Shown piece after piece: positions 15,313 through 22,688 of a DNA stretch of 22,823 nucleotides. Position numbers and translations under genes: made by a program. The stretch is from an uncultured bacterium (GTDB lineage Bacteria > Bacillota > Clostridia > Lachnospirales > Lachnospiraceae): assembly GCA_946061355.1 (NCBI GenBank), contig CAMGRE010000011.1, forward strand, positions 1 to 22,823, written 5' to 3'. Position 1 is the stretch's first letter; every line of letters starts with the position of its first letter. Below the pieces are notes generated by a model that ran no database searches, was not told the origin of the DNA, and worked only from the letters and a program-made list of their open reading frames with translations.

Positions 15313-16728
15313 CTAAAATCTGAAATACAGGAAAGGATTGTAAGTATCATTCACCAGATACGCAACGGAAAGAAGCAGCAACGCCGCTCCCATCATATAA
15401 CCGATTCCGGACACGAGAATGCCGACTCCGCCCTTCAGCTGTTCTGACTTGCGGCGGATCCACGGATATACGGGACACGCCAGCACGCATGCGGCTGTCA
15501 ATTCCACCCCGTAATTATACAGATACCACAGGCACCTCGAATCTGCAGCGCAATTTCCCTTCAGTCCGAACAGCAGCCCGATATAAGTGATCAGCTTACC
15601 CGCATCTGTGATCGCAAATATCACAAAACCGAACACAATAATGAACAGCGCGTATGCATGCCGAAGCCATCCCGGCAGCTTCTCAAGCCTGATGCCCCAC
15701 ACATACTTCTCGAGAGCAAGCAGTATCCCATAATAGACACCCCACAGGACAAAGTTCCACGAAGCTCCGTGCCAAAGCCCTGTCAGGAACCACACAACCG
15801 CAATATTGCGCAGATGCTTCGCGATTCCCCGCCTGTTGCCTCCGAGCGGGATGTACACATAATCACGAAACCATGTTGACAGTGAGATATGCCAACGTCT
15901 CCAAAAATCCGTCACGGAAACAGCTGTCAACGGATAGTTAAAGTTCTCATTAAAATGGAATCCCAGCATCTGTCCCATTCCGATCGCCATATCACTGTAT
16001 GCGCTGAAATCAAAGTATAACTGCAGAGTAAAGCTCAATGCTCCAAGCCATGCCGTCGCCACAGATGTCTGTCCCGCTCCCAGCGAACTGATCTCCTCCC
16101 AAAGTGCACCAACCTGGTTGGCAATCAATACCTTTTTGAACAATCCCATCATAAAACGAAGGATCCCCCGCCGCACTTCTTCCCCATCAATGTGCCTTGC
16201 ATATATCTCTTTTTGTACATCAGCGAAACGAACAATGGGTCCCGCAACCAGCTGCGGGAACATGGACACATACGTCAGATACCGCGGATAACTGTGCTCT
16301 GCCTGAATCGTGCCGCGATACAGATCAATGATATAACTCATTGTCTGGAAGGTATAAAAACTGATCCCGACGGGAAGCGAAAGCCCAAGCGGCTTTATCT
16401 GTGTTCCGAATATCATGTTGATCGTAGAAATGATAAAATCCGCATATTTAAAGAAGGCCAGCACCGATAAATTGATGACCACGGAAGAACATAAGAAAAC
16501 AGTACGGATCTTCTTGTCCGTACCATAACGCTCCATGAGCCTCCCATTGATATAATCCACTCCCGTGGCAAACAACAGGATCACAATATATCTCGGCTCT
16601 CCCCATGTATAAAAAATAAGGCTGAAAAGCAATAAAATCCCATTTTTCCAGGAAAATGGGACTGCATAATACAATATAAAACAGATAGGAAAAAAGAAAA
16701 ACAGAAACGGAATACTGCTGAAAACCAC
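15313..16728 (-). CDS. MBOAT family O-acyltransferase (AlgI-like)
   Basis: This 471-residue multi-pass membrane protein belongs to the membrane-bound O-acyltransferase family of the AlgI/DltB/PatA type. Key segments are the N-terminal FSSIPFLFFFFPICFILYY, the amphipathic VTDFWRRWHISLSTWFRDY (272-290, H280) and GLWHGASWNF (317-326), where H320 aligns with the catalytic histidine. It should carry acetyl (or another acyl) groups from cytoplasmic acyl-CoA across the membrane. The start is GTG at 16728 with GAGGGGG about 7 nt upstream; there is no closer ATG. It follows the DUF4358 lipoprotein gene by 27 nt and precedes the DHHW gene by 10 nt. DltB is a less likely identity because no dltA, dltC or dltD is present and the partner is AlgX-like. 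The family call is secure; the acyl group and acceptor are inferred. Confidence 0.93.
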   Translation of the reverse strand: MVFSSIPFLFFFFPICFILYYAVPFSWKNGILLLFSLIFYTWGEPRYIVILLFATGVDYINGRLMERYGTDKKIRTVFLCSSVVINLSVLAFFKYADFIISTINMIFGTQIKPLGLSLPVGISFYTFQTMSYIIDLYRGTIQAEHSYPRYLTYVSMFPQLVAGPIVRFADVQKEIYARHIDGEEVRRGILRFMMGLFKKVLIANQVGALWEEISSLGAGQTSVATAWLGALSFTLQLYFDFSAYSDMAIGMGQMLGFHFNENFNYPLTAVSVTDFWRRWHISLSTWFRDYVYIPLGGNRRGIAKHLRNIAVVWFLTGLWHGASWNFVLWGVYYGILLALEKYVWGIRLEKLPGWLRHAYALFIIVFGFVIFAITDAGKLITYIGLLFGLKGNCAADSRCLWYLYNYGVELTAACVLACPVYPWIRRKSEQLKGGVGILVSGIGYMMGAALLLLSVAYLVNDTYNPFLYFRF

Positions 16729-16755
16729 CTGAAATCCCCCTCGTAAATTTACCCT

Positions 16756-17274
16756 CTAAAACAGATCTTTCTCTATGATATCCGTAATGGCATCCGCCTG
16801 CTGCGAAATCACCAGCCAGACATACCTGTCTTTTGTCTTTACTTCGCTCTTCTTAACAATCTCAAACTGCTCAGGAAGATAGTTCTCCATCTCATTCTTC
16901 TTTTCATCGACGATCATCTCCAGACCGGAAACGATCTCCCCGATGTCGGCCCCGTCTCCTGCTTTCATGAGAACTACTGTCTCTGCCTGAGTTGCATCCT
17001 CCGACATGGAAAACACATATTCTTCCAATGTAGATACATCTATTCCATAATAATTGCTGATAAAATCATCATCCATGCACACAGGCGATTCCAGAGACAC
17101 CTGCCCGGTGATCTCCTGATAAACTTCATCGATCGTTTTCGTCTCCTTTGCTTCTTCCTGCACTTCGGAAACCTGAGACTCCGCTGATGATGCAGCTGCC
17201 GTCCCGCAACCGGTCAAAAGCAATATTGTATTTAAAATAACAGCTGTTGTTTGAACAAATTTACTACTTATCAT
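16756..17274 (-). CDS. DUF4358 domain lipoprotein
   Basis: This 172-residue predicted lipoprotein has the signal ILNTILLLTGC with lipobox LTGC (modified C23). A low-complexity Ala/Ser/Glu linker follows, and then a compact domain (about 50-172) matching DUF4358 in layout (SPVCMDDDFISNYYGID, VVLMKAGDGADIGEI, a YVWLVISQQADAI-type strand). No enzymatic motif is evident. The ATG at 17274 is chosen for its GAAAGG site 7 nt upstream; an earlier in-frame ATG at 17298 would overlap the preceding SGNH gene by 20 nt. It lies 4 nt behind that gene and 27 nt before the MBOAT gene, so it belongs to the acylation operon. By analogy with non-enzymatic periplasmic partners such as AlgF it may be a scaffold, but this is inference. 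DUF4358 has no established function known to me. Confidence 0.82.
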   Translation of the reverse strand: MISSKFVQTTAVILNTILLLTGCGTAAASSAESQVSEVQEEAKETKTIDEVYQEITGQVSLESPVCMDDDFISNYYGIDVSTLEEYVFSMSEDATQAETVVLMKAGDGADIGEIVSGLEMIVDEKKNEMENYLPEQFEIVKKSEVKTKDRYVWLVISQQADAITDIIEKDLF

Positions 17275-17278
17275 GATA

Positions 17279-18190
17279 TTACCTTTCCTGCGTTTCATCC
17301 ATATCCTGTTCTTCGGTCGCCGTCAGATCGCGCCGGGCATTTGCATAACCAATCAGTTCCTTTTCCCAGATTCCATAAGCAGACCTTGACAAATGAACAA
17401 AACCGTCACTGCATGCCCCTTTTGCAAGATTGCCTTTTCCGTCCGACAACGGTGTTGCCAGATCAATATAGCTCCATCCGTTTTCTGCTGCCATCTCCTG
17501 CAGCAGTTTGTTGTATTTGGCAATATTGGTATTGTTGAGTTTTGTTTTTCCCTGTCCCTCCAATGTATAGGTGACACTGATGATATGAATCTCAATTCCG
17601 GGACAGGTTTCCTGTATTTTATCAATAACCTCTTTATAGCGGTCTCTTGCCCCTTCCAGTCCCAATATGCTGATATCATTCATACCGAGAAGGAGAAATG
17701 CCCGTTTTGCTCCCATGAGAGAAACAGCATCCCAGACCTGATACTTCTTTCCTTTATACAAAGGATGGATGTTCTTATCCGTAACAGGTTTTATGGCATT
17801 ATTGGCCGAATATCCGCCCACTGTCAGAAACTGTGCCCCGCTCAGGACGGAATCCTTCTTCTGTTTCATACAGTAATTACGAAATCCGAGCATAATGGAA
17901 TCCCCTATAAATACGGAATCGCCATAATATGCTGCAAGTTCCTCTGTCGTAAGTTCTTTTACAGCCTCCGTTTCCCCGGCAGCAGGCTCCGTTGCAGTCT
18001 CCTGCTCCTCTTTCGTCTGAGACTGAATCGTCCCTGTTTCCGTCTGAGGCTGAATTGTCCCTGTTTCCGTCTGCTGCTGTACTGCAGTTGTCCCTGCATT
18101 TACAACCTCGGCCGCATGAGCGCTTAATCCGGCAGTATTTCCGAGCAGCAACGCAATGATTGCCCAAAGCATGGGCTTTCTTACTTTCAT
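17279..18190 (-). CDS. Secreted SGNH/GDSL-family hydrolase or acyltransferase
   Basis: This 303-residue protein has a signal peptide (about 1-27, ending AHAA), a Thr/Gln/Glu-rich linker with a repeated nine-residue unit (TETGTIQPQ/TETGTIQSQ, about 41-58), and an SGNH domain. The four blocks are visible: FIGDSIMLGF (S98), VGGYSANN (G126), LLGMNDIS (N171) and SDGFVHLS (D262, H266). The catalytic set is complete, so it may be an O-acetyl-esterase or acetyltransferase acting outside the membrane. It is the first gene of the five-gene acylation operon, 4 nt before the DUF4358 gene, and is divergent from capA. The ATG at 18190 has AGAGGA about 10 nt upstream. Family members with this arrangement are often annotated only as 'GDSL-type esterase', and the direction of the reaction cannot be told from sequence. 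Confidence 0.88.
   Translation of the reverse strand: MKVRKPMLWAIIALLLGNTAGLSAHAAEVVNAGTTAVQQQTETGTIQPQTETGTIQSQTKEEQETATEPAAGETEAVKELTTEELAAYYGDSVFIGDSIMLGFRNYCMKQKKDSVLSGAQFLTVGGYSANNAIKPVTDKNIHPLYKGKKYQVWDAVSLMGAKRAFLLLGMNDISILGLEGARDRYKEVIDKIQETCPGIEIHIISVTYTLEGQGKTKLNNTNIAKYNKLLQEMAAENGWSYIDLATPLSDGKGNLAKGACSDGFVHLSRSAYGIWEKELIGYANARRDLTATEEQDMDETQER
18015..18068. repeat. Two 27-bp tandem repeats inside the SGNH hydrolase gene
   Basis: Units 18015-18041 and 18042-18068 differ at only two positions and start with GTCTGAG. A third copy begins (GTCTG) and then diverges. Each unit encodes nine residues (TETGTIQ[PS]Q) of the linker between signal peptide and catalytic domain, so the copy number can change without a frameshift. 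Confidence 0.85.
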
Positions 18191-18261
18191 ATCAGAATTA
18201 TCCTCTTTTTATACCACAATTCTTTTGTTACATACTTATTTATCGTAACATCTTTTTTATA

Positions 18262-18267
18262 ATTATA
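18262..18267 (-). promoter_or_regulatory. Possible -10 box of the SGNH-DUF4358-MBOAT-DHHW-DegV operon
   Basis: A perfect TATAAT lies on the minus strand 72 bp upstream of the SGNH start codon. No good -35 hexamer is found at 16-18 bp, so an activator or alternative sigma factor may be needed. No other candidate in the 198-bp divergent gap is stronger. Confidence 0.35.
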
Positions 18268-18309
18268 CAATATTTGAATCATCTATTTTCCGCTCGAGTT
18301 TTTCCGTTT

Positions 18310-18338
18310 ATGACATACTTCTGTTTCTGTGTTATAAT
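18310..18338 (+). promoter_or_regulatory. Predicted sigma-A promoter of capA
   Basis: The -35 box is ATGACA (18310-18315) and the -10 box is TATAAT (18333-18338), with a 17-bp spacer: near consensus. It lies 50 bp upstream of the capA start and faces away from the operon on the other strand. Confidence 0.8.
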
Positions 18339-18388
18339 GAGCACAAATAGGTCATCTGCACAAACTGACTAAAGAAAGGGGAACACCC

Positions 18389-19618
18389 ATGAAAGCAATC
18401 CGCAAAAGACTATTGGTTCTGTCTATCCTTACTGCCCTCCTGATCGGAGGGTGTTTTTCCAAAGATGTAAAAGCTTCCCCTGCCACATCAAACGAACCGC
18501 TTCCGGAATCTGAATCCTTTCCTGAATATGACATCACCCTCATGGCAGTGGGCGATAATCTCATGCACATGGGAGTCGTACAAAGCGGAAAACAGGAAGA
18601 CGGAAGTCTGGACTATACCTTTCTGTACAACGGCATCTCCGAATTTCTGCAAAATGCTGACATCAAAATCATCAATCAGGAAACCATTCTGGGCGGTAAT
18701 GAGCGCGGTTTCTCCGGTTACCCCCGTTTCAACTCTCCGACCGAGGTCGGAGACTCCATTGCCCGGTCCGGATTTAATGTCGTGCTCCATGCCTCCAATC
18801 ACGCTGCCGACCAGAATGCGGAAGGAATGATCGCGTGTGCGAATTTCTGGAACAACTATCCCGATGTACTGATGACAGGTATCCATGCCGACGAAGAGAA
18901 AGCAGGAGAAATCCCCCTGCTGCCTGTCGGTGACATCACCTTTGCCATCTTAAATTATACCTACGGTCCGAATATGGAAGTTCTGCCGAAATCCCTGGAA
19001 GGACATTTAAATCTTTTGTGTGATTATAATGCCAAAACCAGACGGATCGACTTTACCACCTTAAATCCCCGGGTCATTACCGATATTCAAAACGCAAAAG
19101 CACTGGCTGACGTCGTCATTGTCTGCCCTCACTGGGGTACGGAATATATGACCAAACCATCCGGCTACCAGCAGAAATTCGCCATGCAGATGGCGGAAGC
19201 AGGCGCCGATCTGATCATCGGTACGCATCCCCACGTTGTCCAGCCGGTAGAATGGATCACCGCCGGAAACGGCAACCGCGCCCTGTGCTTTTATTCTCTC
19301 GGCAATTACGTATCCACTCAGAAGGGCGGTATTTCCATGTTGGAAGCCCTTGCCTGGGTGACTTTCCATGTAGATGAAAACGGTGTTTCCATCTCTGAGG
19401 ATAAATCCGGCGCAGTTCCACTGGTATGCCATTACACCAGCGGACCCGTGCGCATTCAGCAGATTTACCTTTTGGAAGACTACACGGCCGAACTGGCTTC
19501 CGTCCACGGTATCCACTCCTACGGCGGTGTCAATCTTACCTTGAAGGATCTGCTCTGCTGGAGTGCGGAAATCCTCGGAGAACGGACTCTGACCAGGCAA
19601 CGCCTCTTTAATCAATGA
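18389..19618 (+). CDS. CapA family (PGA_cap) metallophosphatase-like lipoprotein
   Basis: This 409-residue protein has a lipoprotein signal (LLIGGC, modified C22) and a CapA domain of the calcineurin-like fold. Motifs are GDNLMH (55-60), NQET (96-99), SNHAADQ (136-142), CPHWGTEY (246-253) and GTHPHVVQP (278-286). Together these form the expected dinuclear metal site. CapA/PgsA proteins take part in poly-gamma-glutamate capsule synthesis in Bacillus, but no capB, capC or capE neighbour is present. Many Lachnospiraceae carry stand-alone CapA lipoproteins of unknown substrate, so the symbol is not assigned. The ATG at 18389 follows AAGGGG at about 9 nt. It is the only plus-strand gene, has its own strong promoter, and its last 11 bp overlap the 3' end of the convergent NlpC/P60 gene. 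Confidence 0.88.
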   Translation: MKAIRKRLLVLSILTALLIGGCFSKDVKASPATSNEPLPESESFPEYDITLMAVGDNLMHMGVVQSGKQEDGSLDYTFLYNGISEFLQNADIKIINQETILGGNERGFSGYPRFNSPTEVGDSIARSGFNVVLHASNHAADQNAEGMIACANFWNNYPDVLMTGIHADEEKAGEIPLLPVGDITFAILNYTYGPNMEVLPKSLEGHLNLLCDYNAKTRRIDFTTLNPRVITDIQNAKALADVVIVCPHWGTEYMTKPSGYQQKFAMQMAEAGADLIIGTHPHVVQPVEWITAGNGNRALCFYSLGNYVSTQKGGISMLEALAWVTFHVDENGVSISEDKSGAVPLVCHYTSGPVRIQQIYLLEDYTAELASVHGIHSYGGVNLTLKDLLCWSAEILGERTLTRQRLFNQ

Positions 19619-20816
19619 CATTCCGGATCCCGATGATCGGGCTGTAATCTGCCGCACTGGTGATAACGCCCTTTCTGGAATTTGCCGCATGTACGATCTG
19701 TCCGTTTCCTATGTAAAGTCCCACATGCGTGCAGCTTTTGCCACCGTTGGAACTGTAACAGATAATGTCACCCGGCTGTATCTCGCCATAACCGATACTG
19801 CGTCCCGCCCCGTTATACTGTCCCGACGGAGTCCGACTGATGGAATAGCCGAAATCCGCATATACAAAGCAGGTAAAACCGGAACAGTCCGTTCCGGAGG
19901 CCAGGCTGGAACCACCATGAACATATCTGTTGCCTACATATTGCAAGGCATAATCCACAATTGCACTGCGAAGCTCCCCGTTGGAAGTATAGCTTGTCGC
20001 AGGGAATTCTATCTGGGTAAGCATCTCCGGAGCCGTGCTTTCCTGTTCCTCCGTGCGTGCCTCCAAAGCCTCTCTGGCTGCGATCTCTGCGTTCTCTTCC
20101 TCCAGTGTTCTGGCATACACAAACTCCTCGGAAACAGTTACGTACTCCGCTGCCACATATCCGCTCTTTTCGTCAGTGTACTCTACTTTCAGCCATTCAC
20201 CGAGGTTTTCAAGCACCTTTACCTTCTCGCCGTTGTCCACATAGCCGATGCGGCTCGCATCCGTGGAGGGCTCCTCCCGCACATTCAGGCGGTCCGCCTG
20301 CACCTTCGCATACCGGGTCACATACTCATCGATCACATCGGCCGCCGCATCACCGTACAGGAAAAATTCTGCCTTGATGTAGCCTTCCACATTGCCGGAA
20401 ACGATCTGAAACCAGTCTCCCTGCTCTCCCGCAGTCGCAAGGATCTGTGCCACAGCGCCGTCATAAATCTTACCTACGATCTCGCTGTCCGTATTCGGCT
20501 CACGCCTGATATTCACATAATCCGTCACATCCGCAATTGCCAGATTGGAATACTCGCTTTCTCCGTCATCGTCTGTAGACGAAAGCTCGTCCGCCCCCTT
20601 GTCCGTCGCGCTGCTGTCAGCCTGATCCGCTTCCCGCGCCTGTGCGTCAATGTCCGTCTGAGCGGCTTCCTGTATTTTTGCCTCGATATCTGCTTCCTCT
20701 GCAGTCCCTTCCGTCTCAATCTTCTGTGTCATGGCTGCCTTGTCCGCATTGCCCGCCCACAGACACACCAGTCCGAAGCAGCAGACTATCGCTGCCATCT
20801 CTATCCCTTTTCTCAT
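19608..20816 (-). CDS. Exported SH3-domain NlpC/P60 cell-wall hydrolase
   Basis: This 402-residue protein starts with a hydrophobic signal or anchor (about 7-22), followed by an acidic low-complexity Asp/Glu/Ala region (about 30-90). Two bacterial SH3 domains (about 95-153 and 165-228; YVNIRREPNTDSEIVG and RLNVREEPSTDASRIG) are followed by a Glu/Ala-rich helical linker and a C-terminal NlpC/P60 domain (about 285-402). The catalytic set is C311 in GTDCSGF, H364 in THVGLYIG and H376 in VHAAN. Such enzymes cleave D-Glu-diamino acid bonds in peptidoglycan stem peptides; the SH3 domains bind the wall. The ATG at 20816 has AGGA upstream. A TATAAT on the minus strand (20874-20879) could give it its own promoter, but no -35 box is clear. 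The 3' end overlaps capA tail to tail with no terminator. Confidence 0.92.
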   Translation of the reverse strand: MRKGIEMAAIVCCFGLVCLWAGNADKAAMTQKIETEGTAEEADIEAKIQEAAQTDIDAQAREADQADSSATDKGADELSSTDDDGESEYSNLAIADVTDYVNIRREPNTDSEIVGKIYDGAVAQILATAGEQGDWFQIVSGNVEGYIKAEFFLYGDAAADVIDEYVTRYAKVQADRLNVREEPSTDASRIGYVDNGEKVKVLENLGEWLKVEYTDEKSGYVAAEYVTVSEEFVYARTLEEENAEIAAREALEARTEEQESTAPEMLTQIEFPATSYTSNGELRSAIVDYALQYVGNRYVHGGSSLASGTDCSGFTCFVYADFGYSISRTPSGQYNGAGRSIGYGEIQPGDIICYSSNGGKSCTHVGLYIGNGQIVHAANSRKGVITSAADYSPIIGIRNVID

Positions 20817-20888
20817 GTCCTGTCCTTTTTCTTACATTCTCACGCCGTCATACTTTTCAAAACTCCTGTTATTATTATACTCAACTGA

Positions 20889-22073
20889 TCATGAAAATGA
20901 AAGTGTATCTGCGCTTAAAGCATCTGTTAACAAATGGCACAAGAAAGAAGAAGTGACAGGCAGCGCTCTCATGGAAACCTGAAAGCCGGGGTGATGAAGC
21001 GGGTATCCTTTTCCGGTTCCGATCCTAATATAAAGTCCTTTTGCCCGCCTGTCTTTTAGCAGGTAATACCCGAAATCGTCCCCGAGCATCACCGGCGGAG
21101 ATACGAGATTGATCAAATGCTGCGACAATGCCGCTCTTTCAGCCAGAGCGCAGAGAGATCCATCATTGATGACAGACGAAGATCCCCGCGTCCATGTCAG
21201 ATCTATTTTTGTATTGGATGCAGCCGACTGATGTGATACCGCATCCCGTATTGCAGTTTCAATCTGTTTCCGAAGGTCCTCATCAAATGTACGGACAGTT
21301 CCTTCACATATTGCTTCTTTCGGAATGACATTCCATGCATTTCCCGACTGCAAATGCGTAAAACTGATGATATGGGGCATATCCTTTGGGATCTGCCGCA
21401 AATCATAATCCGTAATCTCCGCGATCAAATCCAGTAAAGCCGGGATCGGGTTGTTTCCTTTCTCGGGAGTGGCCGCGTGTGTGCCAACGCCTGTCACTGC
21501 AATGCGAAATCCATCAACCGATGCCATGAGCGGACCCGGAACAATACTGACTTCGCCAACTTCAAGATCCGGCTGGGCATGAAATCCGAAATAAACATCC
21601 ATATCGGGAAGTACGCCGGTGCCATATAATCGTTCCGCGCCGTAAAATACCTCCTCACCGGGTTGGAACAGGAACCAGATTTCCCCCGAAAACCGATCCC
21701 GGATCCTGTTCAGGGAGCAGGCGCACATTAATCCGACCGTCGTATGAAAATCATGTGCGCAGGCATGCATAATCCCGGGATTGCAGGAACTGTAAGATAA
21801 ACCGGATTCCTCTGTCACAGGAAGTGCATCAATATCAGATCGAAGCGCTATTTTACGACACGGAACACAAGTGCCATCCTGCTGTCTGGTACCGCGCACT
21901 CTTGCAATCAGACCGGTCGGTATATCCGTTTCTATGATTTCAACATTTTCCTGTGTCAGTACAGAACGGATTTTTTCGGTTGTTCTGTATTCTTCAAATC
22001 CAAGCTCCGGATGTCTGTGAAAGTCACGAAACACTTCTTCCCAGTCCGGTGCGTGATCTGCCTGTTTATACAT
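20889..22073 (-). CDS. M20 family amidohydrolase / metallopeptidase (aminoacylase-like)
   Basis: This 394-residue enzyme fits the M20D amidohydrolases (hippurate hydrolase, IAA-amino-acid hydrolase and N-acetyldiaminopimelate deacetylase relatives). Visible blocks are DFHRHPELGFEE (17-28), RSDIDALPV (78-86), MHACAHDFHTTVGL (102-115, C105 and H107 as metal ligands), FQPGEE (136-141, E140/E141), GFHAQP (163-168, H165), VTGVGTHAATPEKGNNP (193-209, dimerisation domain), GDDFGYYLL and LHHPGF (359-364, H361). All expected metal ligands are present, so it should cleave an N-acyl amino acid. The substrate is not predictable. The tail after HHPGFQV is less conserved (SMRALPVT in place of a more acidic segment). 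The ATG at 22073 follows AGGA at 7 nt. It is 66 nt behind the AhpD-like gene, with a -10 box and a palindrome in the gap. Confidence 0.9.
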   Translation of the reverse strand: MYKQADHAPDWEEVFRDFHRHPELGFEEYRTTEKIRSVLTQENVEIIETDIPTGLIARVRGTRQQDGTCVPCRKIALRSDIDALPVTEESGLSYSSCNPGIMHACAHDFHTTVGLMCACSLNRIRDRFSGEIWFLFQPGEEVFYGAERLYGTGVLPDMDVYFGFHAQPDLEVGEVSIVPGPLMASVDGFRIAVTGVGTHAATPEKGNNPIPALLDLIAEITDYDLRQIPKDMPHIISFTHLQSGNAWNVIPKEAICEGTVRTFDEDLRKQIETAIRDAVSHQSAASNTKIDLTWTRGSSSVINDGSLCALAERAALSQHLINLVSPPVMLGDDFGYYLLKDRRAKGLYIRIGTGKGYPLHHPGFQVSMRALPVTSSFLCHLLTDALSADTLSFS

Positions 22074-22095
22074 GGTGTATTCCTGCCTGCTTTCT

Positions 22096-22115
22096 ATTAT
22101 ACGTACATGTCGTAT
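22096..22115 (-). promoter_or_regulatory. TATAAT box overlapped by a palindrome upstream of the M20 gene
   Basis: A minus-strand TATAAT (22096-22101) lies 23 bp before the M20 start. It overlaps the edge of a 17-bp inverted repeat, ATACG-N7-CGTAT (22099-22115), whose centre contains the self-complementary ACATGT. No clear -35 box is present. The position between -10 and -35 is where a repressor would block the polymerase; which protein binds is unknown. Confidence 0.4.
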
Positions 22116-22139
22116 TGATTTCTTTTGCTTTCTTTCACG

Positions 22140-22664
22140 TTATTGCTTTGTATAAGGAATCAGGCGCTCATCCAGTTCAACCTGAAGTGTCTTGTTGATC
22201 AGGTTTGTGGCAATCATAATCGTGGCAAATGCAGTGATCAGCACAATCTGCTCCTCATTCCAATGCTTCTTTAAGTCGTCAAAGATCTCCGGCGGAACCC
22301 GGTTTGCATCCTGAACGATCGCTCTTCCATAATCGATCAGCAGTTTTTCTTCGTCAGAAAAATCAAATGTAGCAAAGTCAATTCCGGCATCTGTCAATAT
22401 CTGTGTGAAAAAAGTATCGCAGATCAGGCAGTCGTTTTCATGAGAAATGGCATAGCTAAAAAAATTGATCGTCCGCTCAGGAAGAAACTTTTCCAGTTCT
22501 CTCTCAAGCGTATACCATTCCATTAGTGCATGAAACGCCGGTTCGCTGTGGAGAAGCGTCAGTTTCATATTGGTCAGCCTTCCGTTTCCTTCCATCAGAC
22601 GGTCAATACGTGCTCTTTCTTCCGAACTTGCGTTATCATATGGTAACTGTGATATATAAGCCAT
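22140..22664 (-). CDS. AhpD-like / carboxymuconolactone decarboxylase family protein
   Basis: This 174-residue all-helical protein resembles the AhpD-like (CMD) superfamily. The core is SHENDCLICDTFF (74-86), giving E76-x-x-C79-x-x-C82. In peroxidase-active members the motif continues with His four residues after the second Cys; here that position is Phe (F86). The redox Cys pair and Glu are kept, but the proton-relay His is missing, so AhpD-type peroxidase activity is doubtful and another thiol or binding function is possible. The second half (VLITAFATIMIATNLINKTL) is the usual hydrophobic helix pair. The ATG at 22664 has AAAGGA about 9 nt upstream. It follows the partial gene by only 24 nt and is likely co-transcribed with it. 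Confidence 0.78.
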   Translation of the reverse strand: MAYISQLPYDNASSEERARIDRLMEGNGRLTNMKLTLLHSEPAFHALMEWYTLERELEKFLPERTINFFSYAISHENDCLICDTFFTQILTDAGIDFATFDFSDEEKLLIDYGRAIVQDANRVPPEIFDDLKKHWNEEQIVLITAFATIMIATNLINKTLQVELDERLIPYTKQ

Positions 22665-22688
22665 AACTAATTTTCCTTTCTTATCGTT

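Noticed and set aside
13293..18190. Reading the MBOAT gene as dltB of a D-alanylation operon
   Set aside because: No dltA, dltC or dltD is present; the partner is a DHHW (AlgX/AlgJ-like) protein, which fits polysaccharide O-acetylation better.
19629..19641. CCCGA-TGA-TCGGG hairpin just after the capA stop
   Set aside because: Only 5 bp, no T-run follows, and it lies inside the coding region of the NlpC/P60 gene; not called as the capA terminator.
19689..20888. 399-codon plus-strand open frame
   Set aside because: It is antisense to the NlpC/P60 hydrolase with its complete catalytic triad, and its own translation shows no recognisable domain.
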